Assembly: GCA_961205875.1 (NCBI GenBank)
Contig: OY540811.1
Location: forward strand, 17,415,248-17,479,247
Reading direction: 5' to 3'
Length of the DNA: 64,000 nt
Origin: Sialis fuliginosa
Lineage: Eukaryota > Arthropoda > Insecta > Megaloptera > Sialidae
Positions within the stretch are counted from its first letter, which is position 1. Each line of letters begins with the position of its first letter. The notes below the pieces were generated by a model that saw only the letters and a program-made list of their open reading frames with translations, had not been told where the DNA came from and searched no databases. The position numbers and the translations under genes are program-made. Below, one piece after another: positions 47,395 through 60,700 of this stretch.

Positions 47395-48139
47395 ATAAGA
47401 TTTTTCATTTTTTATACTAAAAATTATTATTATTTCTTATTACCTATTTTTTAGAGGGTGTGGGGCTTTGCGTCTTCTTTAATATTGGTCATATCAAGTA
47501 AGTAGGTATAAGAATTATTTATCACAAATTTCGTGAAATATAACATTGGTTAGTATATGCTTTCACCAGAATTATAAAGAGATTAAGCTTCACAATTAAA
47601 ACCAACAACACCTTATTCCCTTTACACTCAAAGCATCCCATAACGATCATAGGTACCTATGAAATTCAAGTACTACATAACATAACCTTAAATCCGCTAC
47701 TGTCTGGTGTCACATGTTATACATACATACACCGCCCTCTATTGTTATTCGTTTGTGTCTCTTAATTGCTGCCCTCTGTCGGTATGCGTGCACGTTAATG
47801 CCTGGTTTAACTTTGTTTAGCAACCGACAATGTGAATTATTTAATTACACAAATTAATTTGTCATGTATGTAGGTATGTGTGTATGAATGGTATATCGTC
47901 ATTTGTTGCTATTTTTGTACGAGCTATTAGATGGTTATCGTTTTAAATGTTGCCATGTAAATTGAGGTGAGATTATGTTTGGAGTTTATAAAGTAATTTT
48001 TTGTTTTAATTGCAAAAGAGAGGTGGATTTAAAATAATCGAATTACAATTTATATATTTTCTAGCGGACCCATCCCGGCTTCGCATTACGGGAGTTAATA
48101 TTTCACCCCCTGTCACGTATGGAGGGTTGTAATTATTGT

Positions 48140-48350
48140 TTTAGGTGACCCGGCAAACGTTGTTCTGTCCAAAATTAATTTGTTTAAAAATCAGAATATA
48201 AACATATTTTATCGACATCAGCGCCACTTACCGGGTCCAAAAAAGATAAACCTAACAGAGCATCAAACGAATATATGGTGTGAATATGGCTTCGATACAT
48301 CCAGTGAAATAGGCCTGATGAAATCACATATACACGCGCTCCAACGTTAT
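48140..48350 (+). repeat. Transposon fragment shared with 39712-39910
   Basis: GACCCGGCAAACGTTGTTCTG, followed by AGCGCCACTTACCGGGTCC and AATATGGCTTCGATACATCC, repeats a segment at 39712-39910 in the same order and orientation. A separate tail with CTAGCGGACCCATCCCGGCTTCGC lies just upstream at 48061. These look like 3' pieces of a dispersed element; type undetermined. Confidence 0.6.
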
Positions 48351-48376
48351 TATACATATACATATACATATTAAGA

Positions 48377-49259
48377 CTAGCTGGGCCCACGCGGCTTCGC
48401 TCGCGTGGACTACGGAATTATTGTTTAGGTTTTAAAAAATATATAGTTGAATTAATTACAAACACGATTAGTTATTAATGTAATAAAAACCAAATAACAC
48501 TTAAATTACCTACCTAACAAAAACGAATCAGAACAAAAAGTATAAATAATTTTTTTTCTATTTAAATTTAAAAGTTAATTATTGAAAACAAAATAAACAA
48601 TTGACAATCAAAAGAATACCGGCCTGTTCCCTTCCCTCTGCCCTGCGCTTCTAGTTGGTACGTTCCATCGCCATACACGGTTTCCCGTATAACATATATT
48701 TAGATATTTTCTAAACTATACGACCAAATTGGATGCTGTAAATGGCAAATTATATCTACATTAAGTACTTATGACGATGAAATCATTTATTTCGATAAGG
48801 ATTAATGTTTTGCATGTCATAAGTCCACGTAAACAGAACCCAAATATTTTGTGTTTTCTTAGTAACATAAAAGCAGTAATTGTGGCTTAAATATAAAAGT
48901 TAGACATATGGTGTCGTGGACTTAATTGTAGAACTTTTGATTCTGCACAATTCTTTAATAAAATATTTTGTTCTATATTGAACGGTTTAGGCAGCGTATT
49001 ACAAAACAGCGCGCCGACGGCAAAATTTTTTCCGACTTGATTTACTATTATCGTCACTGCTTAGTTGTTATGTTACCTAACGTAAAAAAATATAGCCTAT
49101 GGCCAGAGAACGTACCTATGAATTAAAAAAAAAACACGTAAATCGGATAAGTGGTTCTCGAGTGATAAGGTAACTAACGGACAGACAGACAGACAGAGAG
49201 ACGTTGAGCTTTATATATATTATATATATATATATAATATATTATATATATATTAAGGA
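48377..49259 (-). mobile_element. Helitron-like non-autonomous element, copy 2 (883 bp)
   Basis: Inverted relative to copy 1 and of nearly the same length. On the minus strand it starts TCCTTAATATATATA near 49259 and ends CGCGTGGGCCCAGCTAG at 48377, with T following. Most of copy 1 can be followed through it, including CTCAACGTCTCTCTGTCTGT and ATCACTCGAGAACCACTTAT. Near the 5' end there is an expanded TA repeat (49212-49253). Confidence 0.8.
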
Positions 49260-49866
49260 AGATATTATTAATATTCTTTTCTGAATTTAATCATTTTCTT
49301 TTTGATCTTCGTGGCCAATGTTCGGTTTAAATTTGTAATTATTATCTTTAGCTCAGATTATTTAATAGGTAAGCATGCATTATTGTGGAAAATTAAAGGA
49401 GTAACAAAAATATTTCGAAAATGCGTTTAATAAAGTTGATATACTTATATAATATTACAATATTCTTATCAAAAATGATTCTATTAAAACAATTTCATGA
49501 ATTTATATAAAGGAAGTAAACAAAAAAATCTAATAACAAGTTGCTTTATTGTATCGTATCATGTCGTATTTCAGGACTGAAAAAATATATAAAACTTTTT
49601 AATCTGAGTTTACTTTATAAAAAACTTTTTATTGAAAAAGTATTGTGTAATATTAGGTTTTTGTATGTATCCAAATTTCATTAGGTTGTAAAAGTATTGA
49701 ATATGACCTTATCAAGGTCAGAAAAACATTTTAATTACATATTATATGACAGTCTACCTTTCCTTTATTGTAGTAAAAAATATATCGAGTTGTCAGTATC
49801 TATAATATCCAAGGGCAGACATTTATTTTGTTTCAAGAAACAGTTGAAAAAAAACCATCAAAAAAA

Positions 49867-50458
49867 TTAAGGGACCAAAGTATTTATAAATAACACACTA
49901 TATATCCAACTGATTTTTATTGTTAAGTTTGTAACTAAAAATAAAAATTATTTTGAAGCTACTTCTTTTTTCTTCTTCATCCATTTTTGTCTGCTGGCTT
50001 GTCCTTTTCAGACAGCTCCTTCGTGGTTGATTTTTAATTTGGAGTATGCGTAGCGCGTGTATTTGTAATGCGGTGTTCACACCAAAGAAAACTAAACAGC
50101 AACACGGTGTTTGAAAACACGTCGTATTTAAAAATGCATAGGCTTTATTGCACTTTTGTCAAAAAGACACGATGTTGCTGTTTTGTTTTTTCGGTCTGAA
50201 CACGGCATAAGAGTATATGTGTGCACAGGGACACAAGGTGGAATGGGAAGTTGCTGATGGGCCAATCATAGCAGGTTACAACGAACAGGGTGGCCGTGAA
50301 AATTTTACATTTTCAAAGAGATTTAAAAAAAACATATTTTTTGTCTTGTTAATAACTTTAAACTCAACATGCGTTTTTTACTTATCTAGATTATTTTTCT
50401 TATAATTAAGAGCTCTGAATATCGCTATATTTTTTAAATAAATATTTTGATCCCTTAA
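49867..50458. mobile_element. Probable DNA element (592 bp) with TTAAGGGA ends, containing a nested MITE
   Basis: TTAAGGGACCAAAGTATTTAT at the left returns inverted at the right as AAATATTTTGATCCCTTAA. Inside it, 50070-50206 is a separate short inverted-repeat element. No frame matches a transposase I know. A related TTTGATCCCTTAATTAT piece lies near 60209. Confidence 0.6.
50070..50206. mobile_element. MITE (137 bp), nested
   Basis: GCGGTGTTCACACCAAAGAAA and AACAGCAACACGGTGT at the left mirror TTTTTTCGGTCTGAACACGGC and ACACGATGTTGCTGTT at the right (about 42-bp arms, several mismatches). No coding capacity. Confidence 0.75.
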
Positions 50459-51499
50459 TTTTATCATAGGATTGGTGTGTTACACATTATATTATACAAT
50501 GATACAAATCGTGATTTTTGTAATCTAGCTCTCCATACTTGTTCAAAATGAGCAGTTTTTTCTATCAATTGTGTGCCATGTTATTAAGTCATAGTAAATT
50601 TTAACTTACATTCTTATGGTGATTTTACTTCTTAAAAGAGAAAACTCCAAAATGGTGTTTTTTGATCAAATTGCAACAAAACCTATACATTTTTTGTAAA
50701 AAAAAAACACCAGAGTGCAATTACCCCATGTTCAGAATATGTGCATTCAATATTTATAGAAACATCCTGAAATACGAAAACAAATCTTCCTTTGAGATTT
50801 TACTATGAAGCAAGTTATACCATTGAGTCCATTTTATCTGCGATAGTTTCTCGTTTGATACAAGCGAGTAATAAAACGTTGTATCGTATGAATGGTGTGC
50901 CTTTGAAGTGAATATTACACACAGGTACCTACATGTTCCACAGTTTCTGATATTATTCAGTAAGTTAGTTGTATGAATGAAGAACGCACCCATGTGTGTA
51001 TAGTTAGCCACTGGACTGGAAGGACTTGACTGCATGATCAGGGATGTACAGTAACGTGGTTGGTTGTAAATTATAGTTCTTCTATCTATGTTATCAGTGT
51101 ATTTGTGTTGATAGCTTGGTACACATCTGTTAAATAGCAAATGCTGGGTTCTGATCGGTCCGTTTAGAGATTTACATGACTGGTACCAATAGCAGAATTT
51201 GATAAAAATGTGAGTCTTTTTGTTATAACATTTAGTTATTTCAACAGATATATGAACATTTAGATTTTGTTTTATACTAAAACCGAAAAGGTCGTTATTA
51301 AAAACGAAACTGCTCTCTGAATATTTTTAAGGTATCTGCGATATAGATTTTCAAATAACGTGACTAATAATATAGACATTGGTCGACTACAGTCTCAAAA
51401 ACTATTACTGATATGATAGTGAAAATTAATGAGAAGATAAATATGTGAAAATATATAAAATATCTCTTTCCATTCACAATTGTAATTGTAGATCGCACA

Positions 51500-51720
51500 C
51501 ATAATCGTTTTTATAAAACTAATGAACTCTCTGACTTTAATGGTTGTTGGGGTCCTTACGGTGCGTTTACGTCCCATTTTTGGGTGGTAATTATTAGTAC
51601 CTGTTTCCAGGAAGCGATTGATGGTACCATATACCATTATTCTGGTGACTCCGTCTTTTTTCAGAGCCCTAAAAATATCTCCTTGATATTTTTTTAATAT
51701 AATTTCTCGATACACTTTCA
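51500..51720 (-). pseudogene. Helix-turn-helix transposase remnant
   Basis: On the minus strand, within an open frame at 51787-51395, the segment GDIFRALKKDGVTRIMVYGT followed by RFLETG and GRKRTVRTP follows the N-terminal DNA-binding pattern of Tc1-like and related transposases (helix-turn-helix, then T-G-x-x-x-(D/H)-x-x-x-x-G-R-(P/K)-R-(S/T)-V-R-T). The frame then runs into unrelated sequence. It is a fragment inside the CenG1A intron and antisense to that gene. Confidence 0.65.
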
Positions 51721-52911
51721 TGCTCGAGATTTTTATGAAAACTAATTTAAATTGCATAATTGTTTTACATGATATACTAGATAACATAACGGGTTTAATT
51801 GTTTTTTGATAAAGAATTTGATATTATTTTGTAATCCCTGTAATAACGTAGCTGGTACATACTACGTATATTTGTACTCAACGGACTGTAAGGGTTAGTT
51901 ATAAAGGAGGTTGAAGGACACAGTGGCAGGTTAGCAGAAGCCTGCCGTGTTTATTGAACCTGTGTGTAACGTACGCTAGTGTAAGTAAATACGCGGTAAA
52001 AGTATGTACACACACATACATTCGTGTATTCATGCGACAACTGTGTGACCTAAAGAATCGTACGCCCGACTACTGTTGGATAAATAAAACGGTTCTAAAT
52101 TTATAAACAGGTATTCGATATATGTTTTGTTTAGTTGCGAATTCTGTGTTTGGTTGTCAGTTGAAAAACATTTGTTTGATCAATCGAAAAAGAATATGTA
52201 AACTTTAGTTCATGTATAGAAGTATGGTTGTTAAATTTAATTAAAATTTAGTTTTGTTAGAATTGCTAATTTTGTTCATATTAAGTGACGTACATATATA
52301 CATACATACATAATTAATTGGATGTTTGTCATACATATGTGATCAATATTATTAACATTTGCTGTTTTAATTCTTCAAGATTCTCAAAGTCGTTCCATAA
52401 CACCCGAAGAGAATTTTTCTTCTTACATTTAGTCAAATATATAAAAATATGTACATGGAAAATTAAGTAAAAACTGAAATTTTAAAATTTCAAATCTGTA
52501 GCATATATTATTATATTATTATTAGGTACAAATTTCACGCCTCTTTTATACATTTGCAGTAATGTTTTCAGCCAACCTCTCTCATGTTACAATGTTTTGT
52601 ATATACTGTTTTAAGTGTAAAGAATGTTGTACAACCGAGTTATAAATAACATAATGAATATGAGGTACTCTATTTTTGACATCACAGATATTTTAACTTC
52701 TGTTAAAACATGTTCGAAAGTACTGCTCATTAACTATTGGATAATTTGAGAACATTTTTTCACATTAATATCGAGACATGTCGTTCAACAGAAAGTAACT
52801 TTATTAAATATTTTAACGATCTAAAGATAGCTGAATGATATAATTTAAGATGCATCTGGTGTTTCAGGTGTAAAAATTACCATATTTAAGCATCAAAGTC
52901 CAGGCTGTAGA

Positions 52912-53148
52912 CGCTAAAACCTCCTCTGAAAAATTATTTATCTATTGGTGAAAACCGCATTAAAATCGGTTCAGTAGTTTTCAAGATTAGCGGTAAAAGA
53001 TATAAAAAAAATTCCTTTTATAAACAATTATTCTTTGTAAAAAATGTGTAATGTGTAATATACAACAAATAACTCAAAAACTATTGAACCGGTTTTAATG
53101 CGGTTTTAATCAATAAATAAATAATTTTTCGGGGCAGGTTTTTGGTAA
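52912..53148. repeat. Inverted repeat with about 85-bp arms
   Basis: GAAAAATTATTTATCTATTG and AAAACCGCATTAAAATCGG at the left return inverted at the right as CCGGTTTTAATGCGGTTTT and AATAAATAATTTTTCGGGG. The GTGAAAACCGCATTAAAATCGG motif also occurs in part near 61329. Transposon relic, family uncertain. Confidence 0.7.
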
Positions 53149-55854
53149 TTTTTTTTTTTAATATTACTGGTTCTATGAAACAATTAAATTGGTTTATAAT
53201 AAAAAAAAACTCAACAATAAGATTTTAGTGCTACCATTTGCTAAAGAATTTGCTAAAAAATATTTTTTATGGTGGCGATTGATTTTATAAGTCTTTGGGA
53301 ACAGACACAAACAGTTGTACAAAAATAAAAATTCTACAAAAACTTTTATTGTTAATCAAAGACAAGCATGATTCCATTTAATAAAACAATAACAATTGAA
53401 GATATAAGGTCCAAATTTCCAGTGAATGTTCTGTACTACAAAATGTTTATTTTTCAGGGGTATCAATTTAAAAAACGTTACACTTGATTTGTTATTACAG
53501 CTTAAAAAAGTGTGTTACAGCCATTTTTTTCAACGTACTGGATAAAAAAAAGATATTTTTATTTTTTTTCAAAATAGAGGTTGTAGGGAATTTTATAGCG
53601 AACAACTTTTATTTAAAAATTTTTGTTTGCATAATAACTTATTTAGACTGCTAGTTAGCAAAAATAAAAAAATCTGAAAAATGTTGTAATTGAACCACGG
53701 TTTATCCACGACGCGGACATCCAAAATCGGAGCAAACTTAGGGTATTATTCTAAACCACATTTGCAATAAATCCTGTGAGTAGCAAAACTATACCTAAAA
53801 ATTCCTGTTTAAGATAATTTTAGCCTAGACACTAGACAGCCTGGAGTCTTGAACTATCATGGCTAATGTTGTGTTCTCTATTTTAATTGTAAATTGTACT
53901 TTCAGAACTTATCTACATACCTATTACAAGGAACTATAGGATATATTTCTATTATGAAATTAAGAAAGACTATAAAAATTATGGAAATTTAACATTAAAG
54001 TTAAAAATTTAATAAAAGCATCCTTATGGTTCCTGTAAGATAATGGAAAAATAAAATTAAAAATAATGTCTAGGAAAATGTGCATATAAAATATAACCTT
54101 TATCGGCGAAAATTTGCAAAAATATATTGGTTTTTTATGAGTCATCTGCAAAGTTTCTCTACTCATGGGAAGTTCTTTAACGATTCTAAGCGAGGGATGC
54201 TGAATTTTTTATTGAATTGTACATTAACTCGTGTTTTTATAGGTTGGTACATAGTTAATGGCGCACAGCGCTTATGTTATACTTGCACTTTATTAGCGAA
54301 TTGAAGTTTTCATTGAACATAGTATATCCCCTTTTTTATTACCAATAGAATAATTTAAAGATAAAACCATTATCTATGCGATGTGCACAGATTTTTTATT
54401 TATTTGTGGAAAATGGGAACAGTAGATGGACAGTTATTTGATGTTCATATTAAAGAAGATGAGGAGTAAAATAAGAAAAAAGAATAAACACTTAAAAATT
54501 AGTGGAATTATACACATTATTATTTTACTCACCTAGCTCCTGTTTGTGTTAAACTAAAGTAACATAAACTTTGGAACCATAAGATTTCACACAAATTGAA
54601 GAGAGGTGATCAGATTATATGAATTAATAGAGGTTGGTATTTTATATGCATATATTTATGTATGATTTAAGGATTAAAAGCTATGCTATGAATTAGTAAT
54701 TTTTATTTCCTAGTTCCGAAGGAAGTGAAAGAATTACCATAGGATCAGGGCTGTACACGAGTTGAATCTCTTCTCGGTTTTTGTAATGTGCTGCCTCGAT
54801 CTCGTTTCATAAAAAATGAAGCCATCTCGTCTCATAAACGTGCTCAACACTGTTTTTGGTGCCTTTTGGATCAGCTGTTTTAGAAATATGCACACATTTT
54901 TAAATTAGACACAATAGCTGGCGAAACATACCAAATGATAAGAAATAGTGATTGTTTAAACGTTTTTAGGTAGCTAAATTTCCTGACAGCAAAGAAAAAA
55001 TCGAAGATATTGTACGAGCACTGCCAACAAAAACAAGTTGTATCTTATATATATGTGTGTATGCAATACATCTAATTCTGTCCGAGGATTTGGAAAAACG
55101 GAAGGTCTGTGGATTGTGCATGCTTCGTACCACACACGCTGCACACATGCACAATGCACAAATTAAAGATTTTACGTGATTTTTAGCCAGGAAAAGTATA
55201 ACAGTGTTCGATCATCCCCATATTTACCTGATTGGTTCTGATTTCTGGTTGTCCCCAAAACAACTTAAGTTGTGATGAAATGAAAGAAGACATCCAAATA
55301 GCTTCGACCATAGTTTTGAAGGCGATTCTAAAAAATAGAAACTCTTATTTGTAACGGTTGCGCCAGGCCTTGGACGGAGTGTTATATCAAAAAATCTGTA
55401 ATAGCTTTTTAATAAAATATCGTGAGATTTGTTTTGTTTTCTGAAAATTACCTCAATATTCATGTTCTCACAAATATGAACTAGAGAATCGATTACTTGT
55501 AAAGTTAGTCTCTGTGGCTCCAAAACAGAACAGTTTAGTGTTGAAACTCTATTATACATGATTAAATAATAACAGTATTTCGTATTTGCGGTCCGCCAAT
55601 GTGGTAGCGTGGAGCTCAACAAGTAAGTTACACGTATTAATAGAAACTTGAGCGGGTACTATGTATATTATATGACAATGCCCTATTTAAACTTCCTCTT
55701 AACATTGTCAACTTATTAATAAATAGTTTACAAAGAGTTTCCTAAACGAGGTACCTCATGTATATGCGTATGTACTGCAAGGTTATTATGAGAAGCCATT
55801 TTGATAGCAACAACGTATGTTTTTCTGTTTATAACTTTGGCATTTGAAAGAATT

Positions 55855-56177
55855 ATGTCCGGTATTATAAAGGAGCTTGCAAAATTTGCTAGCTTGCAAG
55901 CACTCTCAACATATATGACAATTCTTTTGGAGTTTTTTTAAAGACTTGGACAAGTTTCGCGCACGCGTTGTAGGTAAACAACAAAGGTATTAAAACAGTG
56001 GTAATATTATGAAAATTATTTTGTAAGGTCAAAGATGCCAACTGTGTTATAATTAGTTGAAGTGCCACTGCTCTAAATTCCATAGCTAATCCATAGATAC
56101 TAGTACAGAATTAATACCCCATTTGAGAGTACTTGTAAGCTAGAAAATTTTGCGAGCTCCTTTATAATACCGGACAT
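55855..56177. mobile_element. ATGTCCGG-family MITE, copy 1 (best preserved, 323 bp)
   Basis: ATGTCCGGTATTATAAAGGA with GCTTGCAAAATTTGCTAGCT at the left is mirrored at the right by AGCTAGAAAATTTTGCGAGC and TCCTTTATAATACCGGACAT (about 60-bp arms). Copies 2 and 3 lie at 47083-47394 and 44296-44507, all within the CenG1A intron. Confidence 0.85.
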
Positions 56178-56968
56178 TAAACGATTAGTTTTTCTCGTTC
56201 ATTGAAACTTCGTTTAATTGGATTTTACAGTGAAAATCTATGTACCCTAAATACCTTTCATTATAATAGATTACATTTAAAAAGTCGCCGGATTTAATTA
56301 TGTCATCTGTCACAAATATTTAAAATAAAATAAATGTTGATAATGATACGTGTTATCATGTTTTGAAAATTCCTTAATATTGTAATATCTCAATTTGTTA
56401 TGTTTATGTTTGCGGTGAAATTATTTGATAAAATTGAATATGTGTAAGTACTTCCTTTTCCTGCTAATTTGGAAAAATAAATTATAAAAATAATTATTTA
56501 ATACCGATATTCATCGGAAATAAAGTAATTATATTTTGTAAAAAATATATGTTTTTCATTTTTTTCCAAGCAAACATTCTCAAATATTTCATTCAGAATT
56601 GTTTTATTAATTGAAAAAGTTGTTGATAGTAGAAACATTTTACAATTTATTGTTTGCAAGAATTTCATTCTTTTATTTTTATTTTTTATATCTCATAACA
56701 TGAATGGGAATTAACACTTGTACTTGAAGTATAAACAAATACTACTTCTTAGGATGACCTCGATGTTTGATTTATATTTGTTTTAAATATATTATGCATG
56801 CATAATTTATTACATTATTGAAATATTTTACTACATTCTTGAATAAATACTTTTATCTGGTAAATTAAAGCATTATAGTTTATGAAATTCTGTCGTTATG
56901 AACAACTGTTCTTACATATAAGGGACATATTTGTCCCTTATAGTTTTTTGTAATTTTGCACGTTAATT

Positions 56969-57714
56969 TAAGGGCGGGGTAAGGTTAATTCGTACAAAAA
57001 AAGGCATGTTTTTGTGAATTTTTTGTGACGTCACAGTTAAAATCTCTTTATTAAAACCAATGGTACATTAAAGAATGACATTCGAAGAATGTTGTATAAA
57101 ATTTTCACGAAGAAATATTAAAAAATACGGCAATGGCAGCAATTATTCGGACGTCTCTCGGAAAAAAGTAGAATTACGGTGCCCCTCATAACTTGGTGCT
57201 GGATCATCCGAAATCAAAAAATCAAAGTTCATTCGTTAGATAATAGTTTTCCCCAGGTAACGCTGGGAGGGTTTTTCGAAATTTAAATTTTTCGCTTTTT
57301 TGGAACACTTTGAAGCGAAAAACGCGATTTTTTGCGAAAAAATCGGCTAATTTGTTATTGTAAAATAAAAATTATTAACAAATTTGAAAAAAAATCTCCA
57401 GCGTTACCTCGTAAATTATGTACAGAAATAGTGTTCAAAATTTCAAAAGGATCGGTGTAGTAGTTTTGACGTTATGAGGGGCACCGACTTTGAAAAAGTG
57501 AGTTGTGGGGAAAATGCTTTAAAGTTTTGTGTACTTGCGTTGAAACAATAGCGCACTCGGGTAGGTATAAAAATCCGCCAGATATAAAAATACTCATAAC
57601 TTCGTTAATTTTGCTCCAATCGACTTGAAATTTAGACACAATATTCTTGAAATATTATGCATTCAGTTAAAAAAATTCAAAAAAAAAATTTTTTTAAACC
57701 TTACCCCGCCCTTA
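56969..57714. mobile_element. Inverted-repeat element (746 bp) inserted into another repeat
   Basis: TAAGGGCGGGGTAAGGTTAA at the left is mirrored by TTTAAACCTTACCCCGCCCTTA at 57714. Further inside, GGTGCCCCTCATAAC (57179) pairs with GTTATGAGGGGCACC (57470). Outside it, the same host sequence is seen on both sides (AATTTTGCACGTTAA and CATATTTGTCCCTT-type blocks near 56926-56966 and 57726-57785), so it has landed in, or mobilised with, an older repeat. Confidence 0.75.
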
Positions 57715-60700
57715 ATAATTTAACAAATATGTCCCTTGTACGTAAAAGGTTTTTTTTTGTAATTTTGCACGTTAAGTTATTAAATAAATGTACAAAATTA
57801 CAAAAAACAGACAAATATGTCTCTTGTACGTAAAAGGGTTAAAGATATCCTTTTTAGAGGACATTTATTGAGTAAATGCTGTTTCATTGTCAATTCTGAT
57901 CTATTAATATCACTATTCTCGATCTTCATTTAAGTATATGTGAATTTGAACTTTTCGGCTATTTAAAAATATTTTGCTTTGTAAAATGAATCATTTTAAT
58001 ATGTATACACATACTTAATTTATAATTATAATAGGTCTTCATAATATACTTTGCATATTTAAATCATTCTACATAGATAGTAAAGAACAGCTACCTTAAT
58101 ATAATTTATAATTAAATGGCTTTTGGCCAAATAACTGTCCAGTAAATGTTAGAACATGTGTAAACATATTAATTTTCAGAAAAACAATTTTACAGATGTT
58201 TTATAGGTGATTAGCATCGAATTCAAATTTAATATAACATTTTGGATAATTGGTTTATGATGAATTTTTGAACATATTAATGTTGTTTTTCATTGATAAT
58301 TAATTTTTATTACACTAGTAAATTATTTTTATTAATTAATTTAAATAATACACTGCCAATATTTTTTTCGAGAAAAATAAATTTAGCTGTTATTTTGTGC
58401 ACTTAAAAAAAGCTTTTTTATTGAAAATATTAAAGTCAACACAATTTCGGTGTGAATATACATGATAATATGAGGTTAGTACACCATTTATTTTCATTGA
58501 TATAGGCCTACTAACAATAAATATGTTAAATATTTTATTTTAAATAAAATATATATCACATTCAACCTGTTATTAAATTACATTTTTCTGTGGAGTTAGT
58601 CATGTTTGAATCTTTTATATATTAGGTTAAATATATATAATTGAAATATTTGGAAACTGTGTTAAATATTCCATAACCAAGAATAAACAAAGTTTCCGTT
58701 GAGTTTAGTTTTGGGTACAATAACAAAGGATTTTTTTAGGCCATTTTATATAAAAATGTATGGTATGATGTGGAACTTTGTGCTTTAAAACATTAATTAA
58801 AATTTTGCGGTCGTTGTAAAAGCAAAAATGTCATATGTCTCCTCTGTATATGGAAGAAAAACACACACACACAAACGTAACATATTATACTGCTTCTAAT
58901 AAATTGGTTTTTTGTGTGGGTTATATAAAAAGGAACTGCTATTTACTAAAAATAAAGGTTTCTCTCGGAGAGAGGTCGATCTAATATCTGCTTTTGTCGT
59001 TTAATTTAGTAAATTTCTATCGGAAAAATTTGTTGACTTAATTGTATTTTTTATATATTACAACTTAAGATCTTTTACAAACAAAATACAAGTTTAAGTT
59101 GTTTCGGGATTACCTAAAGTAATCTTTGTAATTTCACTTCTATTATACATACATATAAGGTAAAGTCAATTAGGATATGTATATAAAAATGTGTGGCCAA
59201 TAATTTATAACTAAAAAAAAATATTAATGTTAATTTATTAATTTAAATTAAGTCTGCAGATTGTATTTAATAAAAAAGAGTAATCTTTATTTTAATAAGT
59301 GTGTCAAAAATGTTGATGACGTAGCATTCTTTATTTATTAAATTTTGTATATGTGTTCCGAGCCAGACTAGAAACAACGTAAAATCTAAAATTAGACGAA
59401 TCAATCAGCCAGCACATGCGAAAGCACGATTTACAGGAAATCACATATTTCATGTGATTTGACTCGAAATATCAGATCGGCCCATTGGCACATATATTGG
59501 ATATAATCTAATGGGGTTTCTACTGCAGTGAGATTAGATTTCGTTAATGCAATTCTAAAAATGCAGTATCCTTTTATTATTTAATCAATTTTTAGGGTTC
59601 CGTAGAAAACTAGTTTTGATTTAACGTTAATGCTAACAGTTTAATAAATAATGACAAATAAATACATTAAGTAGAACTTTATAAGATTTCAGAATTATTT
59701 ATTTCTACAGAACAAGACATAAAAATGTTTATTCATCCTTATGGATCAAAATAAATCTTACGCAACACATGATGCATATAGAAGAGGGAATACAGATATC
59801 TCAATAAAATTGTCTTACAGATTATCCTTTAACTACTCGAACCATGTATATTATTTAAGTACTAATTTAATCTTGTATTGTAGAGTATTATGTGTTTAAA
59901 AATTAATACATAAATAAAAACTACTTTTTTTTTAATTTTTATAAATTGAATCTTGATTTGTTGTCCAAAATTATAGTTAATGTTTTTTTTAGTTTAGATC
60001 TACGGTTTTTTAAATTATATTTATTGCTTAATTTTATATATACCATTGATATATCTGGATCAAATTAGTTTTTTTATATAATATTAGATCTTGGTGGAGC
60101 ATTTAAAAAAATCACTGGAAAGTAGAGATTCCGATCTTTAAAATGGCATTTTATTTATTTATGTACTATTTTTACTTTAATTGCAGACCCTTGAATATTG
60201 CCAATAATTTGATCCCTTAATTATTTTCATGATCACACTGTATATCAAATAATTAATTTTTAAGAGAGCACTGAATGCTTACGAAATCTTAAAACTTGTA
60301 ATTTTCAGTTTTAAAGCCTTCATAAATGTGTAATTAACTTAAACTCTCATCACTCACTGCAGTTTTTCGTCTTTCTCTCTAATTTTCTTTCTCTTTAGTG
60401 TGCGTTAATACTCGTAAAACTGTGAAACTTACACAAATATGAAATTTACATTCTGCTAGTAGAGTTAATCTTTTATTACTTGTCGTAAAATGTAAGTAAT
60501 TGTATTTTATTTTATTTTTTGAAATAAAACATGCTTTAATAGATTTATAAATAAATCATTTTATGTGCAGTTTTTTTATTAATTTATTTAGCTAGTGCAA
60601 TACTATAAACATTGACGCGTTGAAATTCGTAGTCAGTAAATGATTGTGTTTGTTACAACTTAATGATTGATCGTAATTAGTCATTAATGTAGTAAAAAAG

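Noticed and set aside
50754-51140. 128-residue minus-strand open frame
   Set aside because: No recognisable domain, no signal peptide, no neighbouring exons; probably chance or repeat-derived.
55224-55622. 132-residue minus-strand open frame, and a possible antisense mariner C-terminal tail
   Set aside because: The minus frame matches nothing. The plus strand has a faint SDFWLSPK-like piece with several stops, too weak to call a transposase.
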